Made by a program: the position numbers and the translations under genes | Shown: one piece after another, positions 1 through 6,841 of the stretch | How the letters are laid out: the number at the start of each line of letters is the position of its first letter | Position numbering within the stretch: position 1 is the first letter of the stretch | Source: Pseudomonas sp. B21-056 | GTDB lineage: Bacteria > Pseudomonadota > Gammaproteobacteria > Pseudomonadales > Pseudomonadaceae | Assembly: GCF_026016325.1 (NCBI RefSeq) | Contig: NZ_CP087203.1 | Span: 5,518,001-5,582,000 of the forward strand | Length of the DNA: 64,000 nucleotides | Direction: 5' to 3' | Notes under the pieces: model-generated | The model's input: only the letters and a program-made list of their open reading frames with translations | Told to the model about the DNA's origin: nothing | The model's database searches: none

Positions 1-1
1 C

Positions 2-757
2 GACTCGGCACTGGACGGCGTCACGTCGCTGCTCAACCTGCTGGCGGTGCATTACGCCCTGCGCCCCGCCGATGCCGATCATCGCTACGGTCACGGCAAG
101 GCCGAGTCCCTGGCCGGCATGGCCCAGGCGCTGTTCATCGGCGGCAGTGCCGTGTTGATTGCCTTGCAAGCCTTCGAACGCCTGAAGAACCCGGTCCCGG
201 TGGATGCGCCCTGGCTCAGTGTCGGCGTGATCGTGTTTTCCCTGGTGCTGACCCTGGCGCTGCTGGCGTTGCAGCATCGGGTGATTCGCGTTACCGGCTC
301 CACCGCCGTGCGCGCCGACTCGCTGCACTACCGTTCCGACCTGTTGCTCAACGGCAGCATCCTGGTGGCGCTGGTGCTGGCCGGGTTCGGCTGGTATCAA
401 CTCGACGCCTGGTTCGGCCTGGGCATCGCCGCGTACATTTTGTGGAGCGCCATCCAGATTGGCCGGGAAAGCTTTGCCGTGCTGATGGATGAAGAACTGC
501 CACCCGACGTCAGCCAGCACATGCTGGAACTGGCCTGCGCCGTGCCCGGTGTACTCGGCGCCCATGACCTGCGCACGCGGATCTCGGGCAACCACTGGTT
601 CGTGCAATTGCATCTGGAGTTGCCTGGGGAACTGACCTTGTCAGTGGCCCACGGCATCAGCGACCAGGCGGCCGATGCGATTCATCGTGCTTATCCGAAG
701 GCCGAGGTGCTGGTGCATGCCGATCCTTCAGAGGTGGTGAAAGCGGCCAGCGCCTGA
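2..757 (+). CDS. fieF: Cation diffusion facilitator, FieF/YiiP-type metal exporter (5' end cut by window)
   Basis: Inner-membrane proton-coupled exporter of divalent metal (Zn/Fe(II) in the FieF family). The frame is open from the first bases of the window, so the start lies upstream; 251 residues are visible. The first visible residues DSALD match the metal-site aspartates of TM2 (DSxxD). LHYRSD supplies the HxxxD pair of TM5, and PADADHRYGHGKAES is the FieF-like cytoplasmic loop after TM2. The C-terminal cytoplasmic domain with HDLRTR and a terminal VHADPSEVV matches the FieF metallochaperone-like domain. About four membrane segments remain. Family assignment is firm; the exact metal is inferred. 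Confidence 0.93.
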   Translation, partial: DSALDGVTSLLNLLAVHYALRPADADHRYGHGKAESLAGMAQALFIGGSAVLIALQAFERLKNPVPVDAPWLSVGVIVFSLVLTLALLALQHRVIRVTGSTAVRADSLHYRSDLLLNGSILVALVLAGFGWYQLDAWFGLGIAAYILWSAIQIGRESFAVLMDEELPPDVSQHMLELACAVPGVLGAHDLRTRISGNHWFVQLHLELPGELTLSVAHGISDQAADAIHRAYPKAEVLVHADPSEVVKAASA

Positions 758-806
758 TGTCTGCAGGAGTCATTGTGGCGAGGGGACTGCATTCCAGGCT
801 GAATGC

Positions 807-1826
807 TCAGTAACTCACCTGATACCCACGACTGCTCAAGCAACTCCCCTGGGCCTGCCGGTAGGTCTGCACCACTTCCGGCGCCGGTGGGTAGGTGTAG
901 TTGCGCGGGTCGAAGCCGCTTTGCTGCACCGCCCAGCGATAACAGTCGTAGCCGTCCTGGTTGACTTGCTCGGGTGACTGGCCGTTGGCTGGATACGCCA
1001 CCACGTCGTAGCCATTGCCCTGGGGTTGAGGCTGCGGGTTGGCGACCGGCGCGTCGACCACGACGTAATCCTGGGTGTTGGCCTCGTAGATGTAATAGGC
1101 GCCGGCGGCGAGGAAAAACAGCGAACTGCCGATCCAGACCTCCCGGGCATAATCGGGCAGGTAACGGGTACGGATGCCCCGTGGCGGCTGCACCACGACA
1201 TAGCGCGGCCCTTGTGGGCGATACCAATAGCCGCCCGAGAAGAAATAGTCCTGGCCGCGATAAGGCACGCGGTAATTGCGATCCGGGAAGCGGTCGATCA
1301 CATAACCGGGACGATATTGCGGCCCCGGTCCCCAACCATTTCCATGTCCGTCCGGACGACCGGCCCAGTGCTGGTCGGGGCGATTGTCATGCTCGGGGCG
1401 TGGTCGATTGCTCGGATAGCCGTCGCTGCGGCGCGGGATATCGCGGTAGTAGCCCGGTTGCGGTTCACGGGTCTGGGTCACGCTGTCGGGACGGCCCTGG
1501 ATCGGCAGGTTATTGCCCGGCTGCTGCTGTTGCTGCTGCTGCGGTGGACGACCATGACCGTTGGGATCCTGAGGTGATCGGTCATGCCATTGCCCACCCT
1601 GGCGCTGGGCGCCGGGTTCGAACTGGCGGCTGTTGTCACCGCGGATGATTTCGTTGTTCCGAGGCCGGGGTTGTTCAGCATGACCCTGGCTATTGCCGCC
1701 GCGCTGGTCGTGGTCACGCCCGCCGTCCGGGCCACCACGGTTTTGCTGATCATCGGCCATCCCTTGCGCACTGACACTTGCCCACAACAGACCAACACCT
1801 GCCAAACGCCAGATGCGCGACTTCAT
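807..1826 (-). CDS. Exported proline/glutamine-rich hypothetical protein (DUF6515-like)
   Basis: Predicted 339-residue exported protein of unknown function. A signal peptide is seen at residues 1-24 (hydrophobic core then SAQGMADDQ). A long low-complexity region rich in R, G, N, Q, P and D follows, including a run of seven glutamines. Then come a Tyr/Arg-rich block (RNYRVPYRGQDYFFSGGYWY) resembling the DUF6515 signature and a hydrophobic segment near LFFLAAGAYYIYEA. Four cysteines are rare in the rest. I chose the ATG at 1826 because GAGGAA lies 7 bp upstream; an upstream in-frame GTG at 1838 overlaps that ribosome site. It is transcribed away from the Lrp-type gene. The function is not recognised. 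Confidence 0.75.
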   Translation of the reverse strand: MKSRIWRLAGVGLLWASVSAQGMADDQQNRGGPDGGRDHDQRGGNSQGHAEQPRPRNNEIIRGDNSRQFEPGAQRQGGQWHDRSPQDPNGHGRPPQQQQQQQPGNNLPIQGRPDSVTQTREPQPGYYRDIPRRSDGYPSNRPRPEHDNRPDQHWAGRPDGHGNGWGPGPQYRPGYVIDRFPDRNYRVPYRGQDYFFSGGYWYRPQGPRYVVVQPPRGIRTRYLPDYAREVWIGSSLFFLAAGAYYIYEANTQDYVVVDAPVANPQPQPQGNGYDVVAYPANGQSPEQVNQDGYDCYRWAVQQSGFDPRNYTYPPAPEVVQTYRQAQGSCLSSRGYQVSY

Positions 1827-1927
1827 GTTATTCCTCACAACGGTTCAGGGCCTGATGATAAGACTGGGAAAAGCCCAGGCCGGTTCTGCAACAGGTTATC
1901 AGGCGCGAGATTTATTTCGCAGGCATT

Positions 1928-1953
1928 AAAAAAGGGAGACCCGTCGGCCTCCC
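1928..1953 (-). terminator. Strong intrinsic terminator read on the minus strand
   Basis: On the minus strand an 8-bp stem GGGAGGCC / GGTCTCCC (one G-U pair) with loop GACG is followed directly by six T. It lies about 100 bp upstream of the start of the minus-strand secreted-protein gene, so it cannot end that gene. It must end a transcript that begins between it and the divergent Lrp-type gene, or act as an attenuator. Confidence 0.75.
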
Positions 1954-2235
1954 CTTGAGAACTTCGTCCGTGCTCGACGCTTTTGACGTCGGCTCACCTC
2001 ACGCCGTCTTCTGGACAGTGTGCAGCTCGGGGGTCTGCCGACACCGGTGGGTGCCGCGACCGCAGCCGGCCTGATTGGGCGGGCCGCACTGGACTGTTTG
2101 TCCGAGCAGTGATCTTGGTGATAAGAATAAGCCTGGGGCGCCGACAGGGGATTGCTAAGATTGCGGAAATAAACATCACTTGCGCAATTTTTAACTCAGG
2201 ATAGATAATCTGCCGCAATTATCCAGATAAAGGCC
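1930..2235 (-). ncRNA. Candidate small RNA or attenuated leader (415-bp gene-free gap)
   Basis: The gap between two divergent genes holds no convincing coding sequence. A 74-codon minus ORF has an unconvincing composition and no ribosome site that I could see. The gap ends on the minus strand in a textbook terminator, and its far end is AT-rich with promoter-like TTGCGG and TTAAAA hexamers on the minus strand. This is the usual layout of an intergenic small RNA or an attenuated leader for the secreted protein gene. The start point is a guess and no known RNA family was recognised. Confidence 0.35.
2199..2224. promoter_or_regulatory. Dyad operator in front of the Lrp-type regulator gene
   Basis: GATAAT at 2204-2209 and ATTATC at 2218-2223 form a perfect inverted repeat with 8 bp between, extended by GGATA/TATCC at the flanks. 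It lies 18 bp upstream of the regulator's start codon, in the divergent promoter region. Lrp/AsnC proteins commonly bind AT-rich dyads and repress their own genes, so autoregulation is the likely role; this is inferred. Confidence 0.5.
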
Positions 2236-2241
2236 TGACCG

Positions 2242-2721
2242 ATGAGCAAACTCGACCGTTACGACCTGAGCATTCTGGCGGAATTGCAGCGCGACGCACG
2301 CATCTCCAACCAGGAACTGGCCGAACGCATCGGCCTGTCGCCCTCGCCCTGTTCACGGCGGGTCAAGCAGTTGGAGGACGACGGCTACATCACCCGCCAG
2401 GTCGCCCTGCTCGACCGCAAGATGCTCGGCCTGAGCCTGACCGCCTACGTACTGATCGGCATGGACCGTCACACCCCCGAACGTTTCGAAAACTTCGAAG
2501 CCGCGATTCGCAACCTGCCGCAGGTGCTGGAGTGCAGCCTGGTGACCGGCATGGACGCGGATTACCAGCTCAAGGTGGTGGTGCCGGACATGGACCACTA
2601 CCAGAAACTGCTGCTGGGCCACCTGACCCGGATCGACGGGGTCACCAGCGTGCGCTCGAGCTTTGTGCTGAACCAGGTGCTCAGCAGTACCGAGCTGCCG
2701 TTGACCCATCTGCGCAGCTGA
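2242..2721 (+). CDS. Lrp/AsnC family transcriptional regulator
   Basis: A 159-residue DNA-binding protein of the leucine-responsive/AsnC family, which senses amino acids and binds DNA as dimers or octamers. The N-terminal winged helix-turn-helix spans about residues 3-60, with the family signatures LDRYDLSILAELQRDARISN and LSPSPCSRRVKQLE. The C-terminal RAM (effector-binding) domain spans about 65-150 and includes VTGMDADYQLKVV. Length is typical. A perfect dyad sits just upstream. It is unlike BkdR in the N-terminal sequence, and the regulated target cannot be told from the neighbours. Confidence 0.92.
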   Translation: MSKLDRYDLSILAELQRDARISNQELAERIGLSPSPCSRRVKQLEDDGYITRQVALLDRKMLGLSLTAYVLIGMDRHTPERFENFEAAIRNLPQVLECSLVTGMDADYQLKVVVPDMDHYQKLLLGHLTRIDGVTSVRSSFVLNQVLSSTELPLTHLRS

Positions 2722-2729
2722 TTACGCCA

Positions 2730-2808
2730 TCGCGAGCAGGCTCGCTCCCACAAGGATTGCAGTGAAAGCAGGCTCCGCGATCCCCTGTGGGAGCGAGCCC
2801 GCTCGCGA
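2730..2808. repeat. REP1 doublet (inverted pair)
   Basis: Two copies of the 22-bp core GTGGGAGCGAGCCTGCTCGC-GA in opposite orientation, 35 bp apart, between the Lrp-type gene and the next gene. Each core is itself a palindrome (GCGAGC...GCTCGC). The pair may act as a transcription end or mRNA stabiliser. Confidence 0.9.
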
Positions 2809-2926
2809 AAGCGTCCTCCCAGGCGATGAATAGCTGCGACACACCGCCGCAGGTCAACTCTTCGCCCTGCCCCCATGCCGTATACTCGCCCCGCCTTTTC
2901 AACCCCGCCCACGCCGGAGTGTTCCG

Positions 2927-3136
2927 ATGGATCCTGCCGTTTTCGAAGAGTGGATGATGACCGGCCTGGTCAGCATCCTGATCATTTTCATGGGTTTCAT
3001 CGTCTGGGATCTGGCGAAGAAGTCCAAGGCCGGGCGCTTCGGTTCGTTCATCCTGTTTTTCGTGCTGGGACTCGGCGTGGCGGCGTTCGTCATCAAGAGC
3101 GTGGTGATCGGCCTGATCGAGTCCGGGGCGTTATAA
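2927..3136 (+). CDS. Small two-helix membrane protein, DUF2788 family
   Basis: A 69-residue inner-membrane protein. Two hydrophobic helices are visible, at about residues 11-28 ([16 protein letters not shown]) and 40-63 ([17 protein letters not shown]), joined by a basic loop KKSKAGR. This matches the short DUF2788 proteins of pseudomonads; no function is known to me. Its last six bases overlap the 3' end of the convergent rluE gene. Confidence 0.85.
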   Translation: MDPAVFEEWMMTGLVSILIIFMGFIVWDLAKKSKAGRFGSFILFFVLGLGVAAFVIKSVVIGLIESGAL

Positions 3137-3766
3137 ACGCGCCGGGACCTCTTTCCACTGGCCCTGATCGAGCCCTTCGATCGTCCAGTCGCCGATCCTG
3201 ACCCGCACCAGTCGCAGCGTCGGCAAGCCCACGGCAGCGGTCATGCGCCGCACCTGGCGATTGCGTCCCTCGCGTATCACCAGTTCCAGCCAGCTCGTAG
3301 GCACGCTTTTACGAAAGCGCACCGGCGGGTTGCGCGGCCATAGCTGCGGCTCGTCCAGCTGTCGCGCCTCGGCGGGCAGCGTCATGCCGTCGTTCAACTC
3401 GACACCTTCGCGCAGACGCTGGAGCTGTTCGGCGCTCGGCTCACCTTCCACCTGCACCCAGTAGGTCTTCGCCAGCTTGTGCCTGGGATCAGCGATACGC
3501 GCCTGCAATTGCCCGTCATTGGTGAGCAACAACAGCCCTTCGCTATCGCGATCCAGCCGCCCGGCCGGGTAAATGCCCGGGATGTCGATAAAATCCTTGA
3601 GCGTCGCCCGCCCCTCGCCATCGCTGAATTGGGTCAGCACGTCAAAAGGCTTGTTGAACAGGATCAGCTTCGGCTCGACCGGGGGTGCCTTCGCGACCCG
3701 GCGCAAAGCGGATGCAGGGGGCTTCACGCCAGGGCGGCGGGAAGCGGGACGTGGAGGACGGGACAT
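3131..3766 (-). CDS. rluE: 23S rRNA pseudouridine synthase RluE
   Basis: RsuA-family pseudouridine synthase of 211 residues; E. coli RluE converts U2457 in 23S rRNA. The catalytic motif [17 protein letters not shown] (Asp in LDRD) is at about residue 68, and the C-terminal GRNRQVRRM motif is near 167. It lacks an N-terminal S4 domain, as expected of RluE, and has instead a basic Pro/Arg-rich tail of about 30 residues that is probably disordered. It converges on the DUF2788 gene with a 6-bp overlap. Confidence 0.92.
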   Translation of the reverse strand: MSRPPRPASRRPGVKPPASALRRVAKAPPVEPKLILFNKPFDVLTQFSDGEGRATLKDFIDIPGIYPAGRLDRDSEGLLLLTNDGQLQARIADPRHKLAKTYWVQVEGEPSAEQLQRLREGVELNDGMTLPAEARQLDEPQLWPRNPPVRFRKSVPTSWLELVIREGRNRQVRRMTAAVGLPTLRLVRVRIGDWTIEGLDQGQWKEVPARL

Positions 3767-3839
3767 GGCAGCAACATCTAACGGTCAGGGCCGACCATGC
3801 TAGTGGCCCGACCGTTAAATGACCACCGTCCGAACGGTA

Positions 3840-5303
3840 TCAGCGGAACGGCGGCTCATCGAAGCTGCGCAGTTTGCGCGAATGCAAGGAATTGAGCTGG
3901 TTGCGCAACAGATCCAGCGCCTCGATGCCGATTTTCAGGTGTTGGTTGACCGCCCGCTCATAGAACGCGTTGGCCGAGCCCGGCAGCTTGATCTCACTGT
4001 GCAGCGGTTTGTCCGAGACGCAAAGCAACGTGCCATACGGCACTCGCAGGCGATAACCCTGGGCGGCGATGGTGCCACTCTCCATGTCCACCGCCACGGC
4101 GCGGGACAGGTTGATCAGCGGACGCTCCTGGGCCCAGCGCAATTCCCAGTTGCGGTCGTCGTAGGTCAGCACGGTGCCGGTGCGCAGGCGTTTCTTCAGC
4201 TCATCGCCCTTTTCGCCGGTGATGTTCGCCGCGGCCTGCTGAAGCGCCAACTGCACTTCCGCCAAGGCGGGAATCGGGATATTCGGCGGTACCACCCGGT
4301 CGAGAATGCCATCACGGCGCATGTAGGCGTGGGCCAGCACATAGTCGCCGATGGTCTGTGACTGCCGCAGCCCGCCACAGTGGCCGATCATCAGCCAGCA
4401 ATGAGGTCGCAGCACGGCCAGGTGGTCGGTGATGTTCTTGGCGTTGGAAGGACCGACACCGATGTTCACCAGAGTCACGCCATGACCATCATTGGCTTGC
4501 AGGTGATAGGCCGGCATCTGGTAGCGGTGCCAGACCACGCCGGCGGCGATGGCCGAGGCTTCGCTGTGGTCCATGTTTTTGTCGATGATCACGTTGCCCG
4601 GCAGGACCATGCGCACGAAACGCGGGTCACTGCGCAACTGCTCCAGGCCATGGACGATGAACTGGTCGACATAGCGGTGATAGTTGGTCAGCAGGATCCA
4701 CGGCTGCACATGGCGCCAGTCACTGCCGGTGTAGTGCACGAGACGGCGCAGGGAGAAGTCCACACGGGCCGCGTCGAACAGCGACAGGGGCAGCGGGTCG
4801 GTGTTTTCCCAGTCATACAGGCCATCGGCGATGCCATCGGTGGCGGCCGACAGGTCGGTGCTGGGGAATACCCGCGCCAGCACTGCCGCCGTCACACCGG
4901 AACCGGCCAGCTCATCGCCCTGTTCCACCACGTAAGGGTAGGGAATGTTCTGCTCGCTGACACCCACTTCCACGGTGACGGTGAAGTCGTGCATCAGCGG
5001 GACGAGTTGCTCCAGCAGGTATTTACGGAACGCGGCAGGATGGGTGACGGTGACGCTGTAGGTGCCCGGCAACTGGACCTTGGCGTAGGCGCGGGTGGTT
5101 TGCGGGACCTCGCCGTGGCAATGGTAGGTCAGGCGCAGGGCCGGATAGCGGAACAGCGCACGTTGCTCGGCATCCGGCTCGATGCGGTCCTTGAGATAGC
5201 GCATGAGCGCCTGGTTCAACGCGGTGGTCGCACGCTCGTGCAGGGCCGCCAGGCGATCCACAGCTTGTTCGGCGGTTTGAACGACAATAAACGCTTCGGT
5301 CAC
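3840..5303 (-). CDS. amn: AMP nucleosidase
   Basis: Hydrolyses AMP to adenine and ribose 5-phosphate in the cytosol. It has 487 residues, against 484 for the E. coli enzyme. The N-terminal AMN domain (FIVVQTAEQAVDRLAALHER) spans about 1-170; the C-terminal phosphorylase-like domain contains NIGVGPSNAKNITDHLAVLRPHCW broken by the GHCGGLR loop and the VDMESGT base/ribose site. I chose the GTG at 5303 because AGGAAG lies 6 bp upstream and the protein then begins at the family start. A longer frame to 5384 adds 27 residues without homology. Confidence 0.93.
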   Translation of the reverse strand: MTEAFIVVQTAEQAVDRLAALHERATTALNQALMRYLKDRIEPDAEQRALFRYPALRLTYHCHGEVPQTTRAYAKVQLPGTYSVTVTHPAAFRKYLLEQLVPLMHDFTVTVEVGVSEQNIPYPYVVEQGDELAGSGVTAAVLARVFPSTDLSAATDGIADGLYDWENTDPLPLSLFDAARVDFSLRRLVHYTGSDWRHVQPWILLTNYHRYVDQFIVHGLEQLRSDPRFVRMVLPGNVIIDKNMDHSEASAIAAGVVWHRYQMPAYHLQANDGHGVTLVNIGVGPSNAKNITDHLAVLRPHCWLMIGHCGGLRQSQTIGDYVLAHAYMRRDGILDRVVPPNIPIPALAEVQLALQQAAANITGEKGDELKKRLRTGTVLTYDDRNWELRWAQERPLINLSRAVAVDMESGTIAAQGYRLRVPYGTLLCVSDKPLHSEIKLPGSANAFYERAVNQHLKIGIEALDLLRNQLNSLHSRKLRSFDEPPFR

Positions 5304-5410
5304 GATCAGCTTCCTGTGTTCTGACTTGCAGACCTTCATCTTGCCTGCATCGTCGTCCGACGGGAACAGTGGCGTGTTGGACACCGTCGATCACTCACCG
5401 AAGAGTCAAT

Positions 5411-5498
5411 GTGGGAGCGAGCTTGCTCGCGATAGCGGTGGGTCAGCCTGCATCGATGCTGGATGTGCCGACGCCATCGCGAGCAAGCTCGCTCCCAC
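5411..5498. repeat. REP1 doublet
   Basis: An inverted pair of 22-bp REP1 cores with a 44-bp spacer containing GGTCAGCCTGCATCGATGCT. This is almost the same doublet as the one split by the insertion sequence 50 bp further on, so two doublets stood in tandem before insertion. Confidence 0.92.
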
Positions 5499-5556
5499 AT
5501 TGGGATCTTCGCTGAACAAGACATCTGTGCTCGACACAAATCTCCTGTGGGAGATT

Positions 5557-6525
5557 CTATGGTGCATGACTAGCCTTCAAATGCCTTTCTGGCAGGTATT
5601 CGCTCTGATTCTGCAGCAGAGCGAATACTACGCGGGCAAGCTTGCGCGACAGCGCCACCATGGCCTGAGTTGTACTTAGTCCCCGTGCCAGCAACGCCTC
5701 ATAGAACCCCTTCCATCGCTCCGTGCGCCTTGCCGACATCGCTGCGTTGTGCAGCAGTCGGCGAGCTTCTGGATCACCTCGTTTGGTCAAGCAGCGGCGA
5801 CCCTGTTTTCGCCCTGATTGCGATATGCGCAGGTCCAGCCCCAGAAAAGCGATGAAGGCATCGGCATTTTTGAAATCCCCCCGCTGAAACGAGGTGAGCA
5901 ACCGGGCGCCGGTCAACAGGCCAATGCCTTCAACTTTCATGCAGCGCTTGAGCTGACCCAGCAAGCCTGCGTCCTTCAGCTCATCCTGGATCTTTTTTTC
6001 GACCAGGGTTTCCAGCCGTTGCATCGCGCCTATCTGGCGTTTGAACGCGGCTTTGAGTAACGGCTCGTTCGCCCAGCTTTGGCTCAGGCTGACACGGGCC
6101 TGGACCACAGCCGCACGGCGTCGGAAAAGGCTTACGAGCCGGCGATACAAGGGCGATGGCGGGTTCCAGGGATGCAGTTCCTGGCCTTCGTTCTTCAGGT
6201 AACGGGCCAACAGGCGAGCATCCAGTGCATCGGTTTTGGCGCGCACGTTCACGCCTTTGCGGTAGTGACTGAGCTCATAGCCACCGACCATGTAGATCAC
6301 GCAGCCGGCCTTGTGAGCCAGATCGGCGAACTCCAGGTGATAGATATTGGTGGCTTCGATGGCAATATCCACCTGCATGGACAAGGCCTTGAGCCACTTC
6401 TTAATCGCAGTTTTGTTATTGGGGACTATCTCAAGCTGATCGGTTTCGGCGTGATACATCACCAACTCATCCTTGGCGACATCCACACCCACAATCGGCT
6501 TGACGAGGGGAATCGGCATTGCCAT
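5557..6525 (-). CDS. IS110-family DEDD transposase (bridge-RNA-type recombinase)
   Basis: A 322-residue recombinase. The N-terminal RuvC-like DEDD domain shows GVDVAKDE (first Asp, about residue 14), IAIEATNIYH (Glu), and KTDALDARLLARYL (Asp pair, about residue 100). The C-terminal Tnp_20 domain begins near GIGLLTGARLLTSF and contains FLGLDLRISQSGRKQGRR, with the conserved serine, followed by LTKRGDPEARRLL. The gene appears intact. IS110 enzymes act with an element-encoded RNA; a candidate lies just upstream of this gene. The stop codon is part of the element's end. Confidence 0.95.
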   Translation of the reverse strand: MAMPIPLVKPIVGVDVAKDELVMYHAETDQLEIVPNNKTAIKKWLKALSMQVDIAIEATNIYHLEFADLAHKAGCVIYMVGGYELSHYRKGVNVRAKTDALDARLLARYLKNEGQELHPWNPPSPLYRRLVSLFRRRAAVVQARVSLSQSWANEPLLKAAFKRQIGAMQRLETLVEKKIQDELKDAGLLGQLKRCMKVEGIGLLTGARLLTSFQRGDFKNADAFIAFLGLDLRISQSGRKQGRRCLTKRGDPEARRLLHNAAMSARRTERWKGFYEALLARGLSTTQAMVALSRKLARVVFALLQNQSEYLPERHLKASHAP

Positions 6526-6554
6526 TGAAAACTCTCCGGGCTAAGGTTTGAACA

Positions 6555-6720
6555 CTTGAAGGGTTCACCCAGAGGCGCAGGCTTGTTCCTATCGTCGGTC
6601 TAGGCCAGATGCATTCTTTATCGGCGCTTGGGTGTGAAAGGAGGAGGGGTAAAATCTCCCACGGTCTGTACTGCGGCTAACAGTCAGAAGCGAACCTTGT
6701 CCCTCCTCCTCCCTTCAAGT
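6555..6720 (-). ncRNA. Candidate bridge RNA of the IS110 element
   Basis: Non-coding sequence upstream of the transposase, read on the same strand. Target loop: outer stem 6701-6709 with 6640-6649 (GGAGGAGG / CCTCCTCC), capping hairpin 6665-6688 (TCTGACTG / CAGT-A-CAGA), and two unpaired sides. The first side is GGTTCGCT (6696-6689) and the second GTGGGAG (6662-6656). These match the two halves of the REP target, GGCTCG-CT-CCCAC, on opposite strands, with one G-U wobble. Donor loop: stem 6622-6638 with 6564-6578, with AGAAT (6617-6613) and ACAAG (6586-6582) on its two sides matching the element's own ends. The order left guide, right guide, then donor loop follows IS621. Folding was done by eye; ends are approximate. 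Confidence 0.72.
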
Positions 6721-6733
6721 CCTACCATACAAG

Positions 6734-6814
6734 CGAGCCTGCTCGCGATGGCGGTGGGTCAGCTTGCATCGATGCTGGATGAGCCGGCGCCATCGCGAGC
6801 AGGCTCGCTCCCAC
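6734..6814. repeat. REP1 doublet, remainder after IS insertion
   Basis: The rest of the REP1 doublet whose first seven bases (5547-5553) now lie on the other side of the insertion sequence. The second core of the pair (inverted) is intact and ends at CTCCCAC. Confidence 0.92.
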
Positions 6815-6841
6815 ATTGGGCTGGTGTCTGTCGCTGGCTTC

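Larger units (their letters stand above)
5554..6733 (-). mobile_element. IS110-family insertion sequence inserted inside a REP1 core
   Basis: A 1180-bp element carrying one transposase gene. Its left boundary follows GTGGGAG (5547-5553) and its right boundary precedes CGAGCC (6734 on). Joining these flanks restores an intact REP1 core that continues as a normal doublet to 6814. AG occurs at both edges (5552-5553 and 6732-6733), consistent with a 2-bp crossover core and no larger target duplication. Short subterminal inverted matches, TATGGT near the left end and ACCATA near the right, are present. The transposase stop codon is only 3 bp from one end and about 205 bp of non-coding sequence lies at the other. 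This behaviour is that described for REP-occupying elements such as ISPpu10. Confidence 0.93.

Noticed and set aside
5304..5384. N-terminal extension of amn to the ATG at 5384
   Set aside because: The GTG at 5303 has a good ribosome site and gives the family start; the added 27 residues look random.
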